From assembly GCA_036971475.1 (NCBI GenBank), contig JBAIZL010000001.1:144072692-144136691 (forward strand): a stretch of 64,000 nt of DNA, read 5' to 3'. The stretch comes from Prosapia bicincta. Taxonomy: Eukaryota > Arthropoda > Insecta > Hemiptera > Cercopidae. A program made the position numbers and the translations under genes. The stretch's first letter is position 1; each line of letters starts with the position of its first letter. Below the pieces are notes generated by a model. It had not been told where the DNA came from and ran no database searches. It saw only the letters and a program-made list of their open reading frames with translations. Positions 53,756 through 64,000 of this stretch are shown piece after piece.

Positions 53756-54691
53756 GTTACAACAACTGTCACTGAACACAAATTATTTGCTATTACTTTC
53801 AGGAACATAGTTGCGAAAGTGTTTTATAAAAGAAAATACAATTTTTTATGATTCACAGGAGGTTACCAGTTTGTCCCAAGCGTAGGCTACATGTACGCTG
53901 AGACACTGGACAAATCATGACAACCTACATTATAGAAGTTCTTACCACCCTTATATTATGAAACAGATAGAAATAATAGGTCTATCAGGTACATTGCAAT
54001 TCTACATTACGGTCTAACCTGTAGGTCTAACAGCATACAACCTAACAAACATTCCTATACTGAATTCTATAAATTACTATTAAATAGATCGTAAAAGGAA
54101 AAACTACCCCAAAGTAACACAAAGGCAAAAGCTGCGGTTTCTTTCTAGAAGAGAATGAACTGTGACTAATTAATAAGCTAGACGAGTAATGTAAACTGAT
54201 CCCCTAAGTTAGTATTTTTATTTCCTAAATTTTTTAGTGAATTGATTAGTACAACTGTGTCTGGACTTACATTTATATCCAAATTTTTCCTGTGATGGTT
54301 GTTAGGTTATAATATCTAACTGTACCTTAACACATTAAAAACCATTACCTTATTGTCACCAAAAACAATACAAGGTAGCAAACAGTGAGTCTGCCCGCCA
54401 GAAGAATGTACTTTGTCATAATAGTGTAGTTAGTAGAAGATTTAATACTGCACAATCTAGTGAATATAATTTCTCTGAAATGAATATAGATAACACAAAA
54501 TTTTTCTTAGACGTTGTTTGAAATTAGGTCTCATTTTACTGCAAGCCTGATCTTAAAAAGTGTCAAGCATGTCTTAGAAAGTTTAAATTTATTATACTGG
54601 AATAAATATATACTCATATAACTACTAATAATTGTATTGCATTATTAATAGTATTATTTATTGAAAAGATAAAGTTATATATACCTGTATA

Positions 54692-54694
<3 letters not shown>
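53756..54694. other. AT-rich DNA without recognisable gene
   Basis: A good acceptor-like site (CTATTACTTTCAG) ends near 53803 but is followed by only eight codons. Nothing else was seen. Confidence 0.4.

Positions 54695-54756
<62 letters not shown>
54695..54756. repeat. (TA)n microsatellite
   Basis: Pure TA run. Confidence 0.97.
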
Positions 54757-54758
<2 letters not shown>

Positions 54759-57700
54759 GTAGTTTACTGGTAAAGGTTGAATCGCATTGTAAAAGATTTA
54801 GAGTAGAACCATATTAAAAGGTAGAAAGTACTATTTCTTAATACCGTAGTTTACAGCAATACCGTGGTTTAATCCAGTTATTTTTTTATAAATAACCTAT
54901 CTTGAAGTTTGGGCAGTTTTCTTAAGAAAATGTTACCATGTGAACTTTGTAAGTAAAGTCTTCTAGAAAGACACCTTTAATTGTTTCTTGGCAATTCTAT
55001 TTCTTTGCTCCTGTCACTTTTAGACAACGGCATGACTGAAAAATAACATACAATACCTAACTACAATGCCAATACGTAAAACAGTATACTCAAAATCTCA
55101 GTATGTATTACTTTATAAAAAAAAAAAAAAAACACTATTTTACTAAAACAACCAGACTAGCAACGATGTCGCCTTTATCAGTGCTTGGCTACTATTAGCA
55201 ATATTTATGAAAGTATCCCACAACTACAAACAAACAACATTTGAAACAAATAGTTCATTAACCGTTTTAAAACAAATGGTTTAATAACTATTTTCTACAT
55301 ATATCAGTAAACAATGAGTCGCTCCTAGTCCCGGGTTCCTCTGTTATTTTAACGAATTCTTTGTTATTTCTACAAACATTTGATTATAATCTGTGTTTTT
55401 TCAGACGTAATTAATGTTAGATTATTTGCTACTGTGTCTATTTTTACGTTTTATATGATGTGTAAATAATAATTATTGTTTAATAATCTTTAATTTGAAT
55501 TTCTATTTTTTCGTTATAACTTTGTAGTACAACTATTTTATAAGTGAATATATAATAGCACTTATGTATATAAAATATTTTTAAAAAACTGTTTTAGCCT
55601 TATTTAAGGTTTGCATATTGAGGATAAGAATAAGAAAGAGACATGTAAAATAGTTATCTCTCCTCAACATTTTTAATGTTTTTTAATGCTTTATCTTGTT
55701 TGTATTGTAGTTTTACGATAGCTTGATTAAATATATTAGTAGTAATTTAGCATTGTTGAAGGCTTTACCGTCATCGAAACTAGTGTGGATGTTTTAATGA
55801 ACTAATTAGTAGTGAGATTAACGTTTTAATTTTTACCGTTGTGAATATTTCTTACTAGCTAATCTCAAATGAAACTATTAATAAATCGGAACTAAATTAA
55901 ACCTTGCTAAAATATACTATATCGAAAAATGATGGGAAACAGATATGAGTGTTGAATTACCACACAATTAGTGAGCGAAGCATCGATGGAGAATGATGCA
56001 TAGGGTTTATCCTTTCAAAAATTGTAATTAATTCCAACCATTTTCAAATACCAAAGGCCATTGTTACGGAACTGTAACCTGATTATCCCAGTTCGTGTGG
56101 AGTGAATTTAACGAAGGGTGAATCTAATTACCCTAATTATTCGCTTTGTAACAACAAAACAACGGGCGTATGAATCAATATAAAAACAACTAAATAAGAT
56201 CAGTTGAGAATTGTGCAAACAGTTGCATATTTTAAGTATTTTCATAAAACAAAAAAGTTACCTAGTTTTAATTATGTGTTTAATGCCGAATAGGAATAAT
56301 AACAATATAGACGATTACAATTTATTATTCACCCTTGAGAGGAGACATGCGGGGTTTTTCTCCCCACGTATCATTTTTTAATATCACGTCTTTTCAGTTG
56401 CCACATGTTTATTTTCAGCTCGTTATTCCTGCATTCTAGAAAACGGCTCAACCTATTTTTTGGTATTTTTTTCCAAAAACGTTAGTGTAAATGTCAAAGC
56501 CAATATTTTCTTTTCATACACTAATTTAAGGGTTATATATTTAAATAAAATTATTCCTTGTTTTCACTAAATAATATATTTAATTTCATATTCCTATAAG
56601 TACCATCACGATAAGATATTTTATACGTTTAGACGCTGAACAACTTCATTACAGAAAAATCGCCCGCAAAAGCCTCCCCCGTAAAAACAAAAACAGTAAT
56701 CTAGTATACATTGCTTACACGTTCATCAATTCAAAATATTTTGAGAAATATGACGTTTAAAAAATTAAAATTGTACAATAATGATGTCTAAAATTATTTT
56801 CAATGCATTTACATAGTAATTATGAAGTCACCCAAATATAAAATAGTAAACCATTTACATTTTAAAGGATATTTTTGCGGAATAAACTCGTTTTTATACG
56901 AAAACTTGTTATTTCTAAAATCAATGAAGTTAAGACACAAAACATCAGTGATAGCTAATGATATAATATTACCTTCTCCTTCCTTTTCATACATATTGGG
57001 CTATAATTAGGAATTATCTGCAGTCCAGCGTAAGAGACCTTATCCTTACTGTCTCAACTTGAAACTTGTGAATCCCACCCATGTGACTACCGTCAGGATC
57101 TAAAGGGTAAACGATGGATTTATTTCCTCTATTCGTGTCTATAGTCTCTAACATCTCAAGGGCCAGGTCTCTAACATCTGAAGGGCCCGATGTCTAACGT
57201 CGCATGGGCCAGGTATCTAATATCTCAAACTGAAAACACTGACTAGGTCACCAACAGGCATCTGACACAACGTGATACCTCAAGCTGATACTAAGACTTC
57301 AACAGTTCTTCAGAACTACTGTACAGTAAAACTAAAATATATATAACTTCTTTCAGTCGTCACGGATACTCGGTCATTCAGATTGTTTTTGATATTGCTG
57401 CTATAGTTTTAAAGGCTTTTCACACATAGCAAGTTATTCTTTATTCACAATACTCCCAATAAATCCATTTTACGCTAGATTTTCGGCTCTGTAATCGGTC
57501 TCTAAGGAATCCAACTTAACTTGCGTCCACTTGTAGCACCGACCATTACTGACTCCAACTTATCTTTCTTTACCTTTGCACCCACAAATAGAGAATATTA
57601 AATAAAAATAATATTAACGAAATAAACAAACATTTTTCCTTTTACAACTCTCAAATTTCAGTTACCAAACTTCCTTATTTTCCTAATAATGAATGGAGTA

Positions 57701-57936
57701 TTTTGGTCATTCTAAATATCCGCGTATATGTTGAAATAATCAATTTCCTTATTTTAAATATTTTATGTATTACTTAACATTAAAATAAAATCCATTTTTA
57801 TATCTTGAGGCTTATAATTTTTAAAATGAATCACCATATTTTATGTTTCGCTTTTCCAGTTTTCCGTCAATTTTAATAAATATTTTATTATGACAATAAC
57901 ATAATTCCACCCAAAGCTCTAAGCTACCAGAAATGT
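54757..57936. other. AT-rich DNA without recognisable gene
   Basis: A stretch of repeated phrases, ATCTCAAGGGCCAGGTCTCTAAC and variants, lies at about 57150-57230 and looks like a small degenerate tandem array. No gene was seen. Confidence 0.4.
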
Positions 57937-58164
<228 letters not shown>

Positions 58165-58174
58165 TAAATTATTA

Positions 58175-58405
58175 ATAATTTTAAAATATATCAAAAACAA
58201 GAATACTTTTAATAAATATATTTATTCAATGCTTCCGAATATGATTAGAATGGATAATCAGGATTAGATAATTATTTTCCTGAAGATGCTGATATTATTT
58301 TATTGGCGAAAAGCTTTAAATAAATATATCCATTGAAAGTATTCTTGTTTTTTTTAAATATTTTTAATTTATTAACAATATTACAAGAAAACATATCACC
58401 GTATT
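58175..58405. repeat. Palindromic repeat, family A, second copy
   Basis: Matches 10018-10259, with a more decayed left arm. The right-arm core is at 58280-58314 (CTGAAGAT, GCTGATA/TATTGGC stem, GAAAAGC). The two stem changes from the 10 kb copy keep all seven pairs (with G-U pairs allowed). Confidence 0.85.
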
Positions 58406-58706
58406 TATATATATATATATATATATATAGTACGTTTTCTTGTTTAATAATCTAAAAAAACAAAGGCTATTCAAATACAAGAATATTTAATTATTTATAT
58501 TCAAACTTTTCGTTGGTAAGCAGCACCAACATCATCAGGAACGAATAATACAATAATGAAAGATATAAGCCTAAAACATTTGTTAAATTTGAAATAGGCT
58601 TCAATTTCTAACTTAACAAATAAACCTGATGATGTTGGTACTGTTTACCAACGAAAAGCTTTATATATCAATTAATATTTATTCTTGTATTTTGAAAACC
58701 TATGTT

Positions 58707-58772
<66 letters not shown>
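58406..58772. repeat. Palindromic repeat, family B, between TA tracts
   Basis: TA run 58406-58429, palindrome about 58432-58709, TA run 58710-58772. The core is at 58626-58659 (plus) and 58504-58538 (minus). The outer ends read ACGTTTTCTTGTTTAATAAT and its partial complement. Confidence 0.85.
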
Positions 58773-58773
<1 letters not shown>

Positions 58774-58979
58774 GTTTTCTTGTTTAATAATCTAAAACAA
58801 CATATGCTATTCAAATAGAATTCAATTCGGAATTTAACAAATGTTTTAGGCCTATATCTTGCATTATAGTATTATTCATTCCTGATGATGTTGTTACTGT
58901 TTACCAACGAAAAGCTTTAAATATAAATTAATAATTATTCATGTATTTTGAAAACCTATGTTGTTTATATATATACACA

Positions 58980-59014
<35 letters not shown>
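58773..59014. repeat. Palindromic repeat, family B, deleted left arm
   Basis: The outer left end is joined directly to the centre and right arm. The core is at 58882-58915 (CTGATGAT, GTTGTTA/TACCAAC stem with one mismatch, GAAAAGC). A TA run closes it at 58966-59014. Confidence 0.8.
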
Positions 59015-59119
59015 AAGAACTAAGTCAAAATACAAATACAAGAATTATAATTGAATTCTGGTATTTGTATTTTGACCTAGTTCTTTATTAATACACAAGA
59101 ATACATATTGCGATATTAA

Positions 59120-59186
<67 letters not shown>

Positions 59187-59189
59187 ATA
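59015..59189. repeat. Short palindrome E and TA tract
   Basis: AAAGAACTAAGTCAAAATAC and its complement form arms at about 59015-59092 around GAATTATAATTGAATTC. A TA run occupies about 59123-59189. No CTGANGAT core is present. Confidence 0.8.
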
Positions 59190-61417
59190 CAAGTTTGTGA
59201 GTGTGTGTCTGTACATTTCGGCTTATATAACGGTTTATATATTCATATACGAATAGGTATCATCCGAAAGTTACATTGGAACTGCGATATTATGCACTGT
59301 AAAAACACTACTTTACCCACACAAGTGCAGTGGTTACTCAAACACACGTAAAAGATTAGGACCTTGGCTGGCCAGTTTCAGTGCACCCACTGCATGATTT
59401 AGAGATTAATTTCTCTACTGGACGCTATGTTTCATGATCTATTTATCATTACTGGTAACGTGCAAATCTACCTAAAAATTCCTAAAGTACTACTGAATTT
59501 AATACAATTGTAATAAACAGTTTAGAAAATATCTGTGGTTTAACCTAATTAGAACCGGTTCTTGTACTTGTAACAAAGGCTTGAAGGTCCATATATGGGG
59601 TGTGGAAAAACGTGTAGAGTAAAGGTCGTTTATAATAGCCGTATGCTTCTTTTCTCCCATTTACCAACGAGATAGCTTGGTCGGATGTAATGAGTCTATG
59701 TATACTAAATGTACTCCTTATATAACTTTGTGTACGTCTTTAGTAAGACATTTTCAGACGTTAAAACTAGAATATAAAATTACAATGATCACATATTTAT
59801 CCTTTAGCCTCATCTGTGTCTATAAGAAACAGTTATGTTGAACCAAATCGAAAGATATAGAAATTAGATGAAGAATGTAGCAAATTGTTTCTCAGTTTAA
59901 CCTAATTCGTCATAGTCGTTCAACACAGTTCCCGTAAATATTCATAGCGTAATTCTATGTTATCTACTTATTTAAAATATATTGAAGGTATGTCATAGGC
60001 TAAATTTTCCTGAATTTATATATTTCATAAGTTGAATAATTAATTAAATTGAGCATACATTGGTAAAAACATACTGGTTTGTTAAATAACTGTTTTTTTA
60101 TTTGTTCATACTAGCAATTGAAAACAGAAAACATGAGAAATGCGAAATATTTCAAATTCACCAACAAAATATATATGTTCAGGGCATCCGCAAAAGCATT
60201 CTTTTAGGCGGGGATTCAGTCAGTTAATTTAGTTCCCGCTTCAGCAAACTCTTACTACCTTAAGCTACGCTGCTCCACAAACGTTTCCCAGGAAACTTGT
60301 ATAAATTAATAATAATTAAATGTTAATGGGAGACGCTACCCTGAAGAGACACAAAGCATGAGGCCTTAAACTCATTCAAAAATAGAACGTTGATCAGAGG
60401 GTAATTAATTTGCAACTCATGGACTAGTTAATTTGAATTTTCACATTAGGAACAAAAACATTTTTACAATTCTAAGTATCTTATTTCTTAGAATTAGGAT
60501 AATAATATGTGTAGAAAAATGAAAGATCAACGTAATCTATTTTTTACTGCATTAATTTTGGCTTACTAAAAAACCGCAATATGATCGAAATTATTATACC
60601 AGCCGGATTTTGGAATCCATTAACACATTCTCTCGCAAATATGAATTAAAAAGTGGCTGCACAATTAATATATTTGGCTCTTCCCAAATAAAATGTTAGT
60701 ATTACTAGTCACTTCTCTTATAAAGATATAGATCCAGTATAGAATAGGTCACGTCTATGTTGTAATTTCGTCCAATAATCTGAGGAAATTAAGTGCTTTC
60801 GTTTCTGATACATTTCCTAACATTCATATTCGAGCAAGGAGTATCGGGTATACGTAATCATGAATTAGATCGAGATTGCATCAGAATCGGAACAAATATA
60901 TGCAAACTCACACGTCACGGTTAACAACTCCTTATTTCACCCAATATAAGGTTAGGAGACTACTAGACAATAAAATACTATGGGATTGTATGAATGTTAT
61001 TATATTGTATGTTGGTAAATAATTCAAATCTAATAATAGGTTTCAAATATTTAAAAAGAATACTCTCTTCTATAATGAAACTATGTAAAACGTGTAGGTA
61101 TAATTTCTTAAAAACAACATTTGCATAACTGATAGAAATAAGATTCTCCGAGATAACATAGGGATAATGGTAGAGCGAGCTTGGCATACACAAAAAACGC
61201 CAATATTTATTCCCACTGTACATACAAATTAGATTGTATCACTATGAAAATAGAATATTTTAAATAGGTATATCACTTTATTCATTTATGTCAGTAAAGA
61301 GGTCTCACTTGAAAAATGTCAAATTAAAAAAATGTTTTCCGATCATTAGCAGTTTTAAAACGTTAGATACTTATGAACATAACTTGGGAGTTTCAATTGT
61401 GATTTTTGTCTTTGCAG
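59190..61417. other. AT-rich DNA without recognisable gene
   Basis: A scrap resembling the PLE terminus (TTGGAACTGCGATATTATGC, about 59276-59295) is visible. The 81-codon minus frame at 60978-61223 has no motif. Confidence 0.4.
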
Positions 61418-61480
61418 GAAGCCGTGTCTAGCTGGCCTTGTAATCATAATTTTGATTTTCTGAAAAGAAAACATGAGTAA
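61418..61480 (+). CDS. Candidate terminal host exon
   Basis: The acceptor-like tract TGATTTTTGTCTTTGCAG ends at 61417. It is followed in phase 0 by 20 codons (EAVSSWPCNHNFDFLKRKHE) and a TAA. Its phase would match the phase-0 donor at 51216/51217, but the 10 kb gap makes the link speculative. It may be chance. Confidence 0.15.
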   Translation, partial: EAVSSWPCNHNFDFLKRKHE

Positions 61481-61889
61481 TATAATACGATTTCGATGCA
61501 TTTTAAATATAACTTTAGTGTTCCGTATTTAAACTTAATATAGACTCATTTCCTTTATTTTAAACTCGCCGCCAAAGTCAGACAAGCTCACCCGCGATAA
61601 GGTTTCTGCCGTTTGGACCGGCAGAGCAAATTAGACCTTTCCGGAGTGTAGTTCGATACACCATTACGTTCTAATAATTGTTATACTTTCAATCTCCGTA
61701 CCTTAGGTACTAGCACCCGTAAATGTAATATTTTATAAATGTTTAAACCTATTGCGTGGAGTATCAGTGCGTGGAGTACTAACAAGTTTTCTGGCCAGAA
61801 ATCGCTTATTTAATACGCGAGTGTGATAAGTGCGTATTCCATGGTGCACGTAAGTACAATCTATTAGTTTATATAATTATAATAATTAT

Positions 61890-64000
61890 TGGTCCTCCGA
61901 AACTATTATTACCAAACACATTTGGTCCAGCCGGGCCAAATCTTGAGCCTTAAGACCTATATATAAAAATAAAATAAAATACATTTCATTATATGTGTTC
62001 ATTCTACAATTTCTACAAGTTTGTTCAAACTTTGTCTGTGCATGCAAACACTGGAAAACTAGTTTCATGTGGCAGTATATGAAACAGCTGATCCTCTCTT
62101 ATCTTTGTTTGGCTTTGGCGTGCATTATGTGTTGGTTTAAATTAATTGTAAAGTTTATGAAAAGTGATTTCAGTTATCTCATTGAACCTACTTCGATTTG
62201 TTGTTTACTTAAGCTTATTTATCTCTCCGTTAAACATATACGCTCATAGGCCTAACCTCTTTAAACCATTTTGTAATTTAAAAATTAAAGCAGTTATCTC
62301 ATCTTCTACTATAAAACTATCATTTAATCATGGCAAAATCTTTGGCAGTTATTAAATCAAAGAAAGACAATATATTTAGTCAAATTCAAGAGATTTTTGA
62401 TCTAACAAAAAAAAACATCTGATAAGTCAATCCTGCAAATATTGTTGGTGCGCGCTAAATCTATAAATAGGCTTCGTGAAGAATTTTCTGATATTTTAGA
62501 CATTTATCATGAACTAGATATACAGGCTAACCCGAATTTTCAACCCAACTACGCTCCTCTTAACAGCATCAATGAGTTAGTTGATTATGTTAATTCTACC
62601 GTATATTCGATAGAAAGTAAGATGTCATCAACAAGGCCTAAATGTGAAATAGTTACTCCTCAGTTACATATACGACTGCCTAAGCTTGAACTCAAGCATT
62701 TCGATGGTGAATTACTCGAATGGATGTCATTCATTAATATATTTAACGCTAGCATTCATGAAAATGCATCGTTACCAGCAGTTTCTAAACTTCAATATTT
62801 ATTGAGCGTTATCTCAGGAGAACCTCTAAATTTAATTAAATCTCTCCCTATTTCTGACGCTAATTACAAAAGTGGCCTATGACTTATTAAAAGAAAGATA
62901 TCACTCGCCGAGGCGGTTAGTTACTTTACACCTTAATCAAATTTTAGATTTGCCCTCTGTAAACAACACTCCTAAACAAATGAGGAATTTTGTAAATTTA
63001 TACTCAGAAAATATACAAGCTCTTAAAGGTCTTGACATCGATATCACTAGTAAAAATCCTTTGTTATCTGCTATGCTTTTACGGAAAATGGATAGTGAAC
63101 TTAGGAACCGTTTTGAAAACTTCCGTTCATCAACTGTTACTCAAGAGAGAGTTGACACCACTACAATACCTGATGCAGCGGAAATTATTAAGTTTTTAAA
63201 TAAAGAATGTAATGAAGTTGAAGATGCCAATCTTCATTCTCCTTTCACCTCGAAACCCTCCTCGTCTGGATCACGCACCCCCTCTGGTTCTCAAAATAAA
63301 TACTTTAAACAAAAAGTATCACTGATGTCCTACAATTATGGAGAAGGCTCCTCCATTAAAGTTAAACCTCATCCATGCTTTATATGTAAAAAAATTGATC
63401 ATAAGGTATATTCGTGTCCGGACTTCAAGAGTCAGGACGCCAAATCCCGTCTCAAAATTGTAAAGGAAAAGGGGCGTTGTACCTCATGCTTAGGTACTCA
63501 CCATCTTAAGGACTGTAGGTCAAAGTTTAGTTGCTACAAATGCCACAAAAATCATCATACATTATTACATTTTGAAAATCACTCTACGATGCAACGGACC
63601 ACACCTCAAACTTCGTGTCAAGACTCTCCGACACTTCAACAGGAAATAACCCCTTCTCCAATCACTATGACCTGTCAAGAAAAGCAGAATACGTCTCAAA
63701 TCTCTAATACTGTTCTCTTAGGCACTCTACTTGTTAAGCTTACCTCGTATATTACTCATATATTTCGTGCTCTTGTTGACTCTGCCAGTCAATCTTGTTT
63801 TCTCACCGAGCGTGCTGCTCAATTATTTTGTGCTCCTCGTACTAAGACCACTCATAGTGTGGTAGGATTGTCTCAGGTACCCTTACGCTCAAAAGGTCTC
63901 ACCTCAGTTGCTTTTGAAACTCTTGGGGGCAAGGTTAGTTCAATTAATGAAAGATTTTTAATATTGGAAAAAATATGTAACCTACCAAGCACACAGGTAG
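61890..64000 (+). mobile_element. BEL/Pao retrotransposon, 5' part, cut by window edge
   Basis: Begins with a possible primer site (TGGTCCTCCGA at 61890-61900, resembling the tRNA-Arg-type site I associate with BEL elements). A leader of about 430 bases and a BEL/Pao gag-protease reading frame follow and run off the window. The 5' LTR should lie just before 61890, but I could not fix its left end; TGTTATACTTTC at about 61679 is one option. RT, RNase H, integrase and the 3' LTR would be beyond 64000. Confidence 0.8.
62330..64000 (+). pseudogene. BEL/Pao Gag-protease polyprotein, two frameshifts, partial
   Basis: The ATG at 62330 opens a frame that stops after 30 codons at 62420-62422. The sequence continues in the next frame (about 62418-62868: RLPKLELKHFDGELLEWMSF, the DUF1759 Gag signature, and LLSVISGEPLNLIKSLP), then in a third frame from about 62872 (AYDLLKERYHSPRRLV). 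Both changes of register fall in A runs (about 62407-62415 and 62867-62870). The last frame stays open to the window end, with a Cys/His-rich zinc-binding region (CFICKK, CTSCLGTHHLKDC, CYKCHKNHHTLLH) and the start of an aspartic protease (RALVDSASQSCFL; D at 63778-63780). DSA rather than DSG follows the catalytic Asp. The homopolymer context makes assembly error a real alternative to decay. Confidence 0.85.

Overview
The window is AT-rich animal nuclear DNA dominated by repeats. Long (TA)n, (CA)n and (TC)n microsatellites, an insect-type Ty3/gypsy (17.6/errantivirus-like) LTR element primed by tRNA-Ser, a BEL/Pao element, Penelope-like elements and a Helitron-like element together suggest an arthropod, most likely an insect. 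I cannot name the species. No rRNA, tRNA or CRISPR was seen. No host gene can be called with confidence, only a few candidate exons.

Layout. 1-10 kb: mostly featureless AT-rich DNA, with a CpG-rich patch at 7.98-8.36 kb. 10.0-13.1 kb: a decayed Penelope-like element (PLE) with ~320-340 bp inverted termini and a broken reverse transcriptase/GIY-YIG frame on the minus strand. 13.1-17.4 kb: palindromic repeats, a second very decayed PLE coding fragment on the plus strand and a Helitron-like element. 20.2-21.0 kb: a PLE terminus interrupted by another insertion. 21096-27813: a young LTR retrotransposon with near-identical 292/293 bp LTRs, tRNA-Ser primer site, gag, a UUUUUUA -1 frameshift site, and protease-RT-RNase H-integrase; one frameshift breaks the integrase tail. 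28-41 kb: mostly unannotatable, with microsatellites and one decayed unidentified coding remnant near 36.3-37.0 kb. 41-47 kb: another PLE terminus, diverged tandem duplications and palindromes. 47-54 kb: a third palindrome family, including one almost perfect 221 bp copy, and candidate host exons near 47.15, 50.8-51.2 and 53.57 kb. 57.9-59.2 kb: a cluster of TA tracts and palindromes. 61.9 kb to the end: the 5' part of a BEL/Pao element (gag and start of protease), cut by the window edge.

Two signals are not explained by ordinary annotation. First, the leader of the LTR element holds four hairpins that share a G(C/T)G(C/A)ATA heptaloop closed by GA/TC but have quite different, fully paired stems. 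They sit in a duplicated module just after the primer site and look like a packaging or dimerisation structure. Second, at least three unrelated-looking palindromic repeat families carry the same core, CTGANGAT, then a stem-loop, then GAAA, with structure-preserving base changes between copies. These are the two invariant strings of the hammerhead ribozyme core, although with an extra U. The PLE termini carry a related stem-loop followed by GAAAC.
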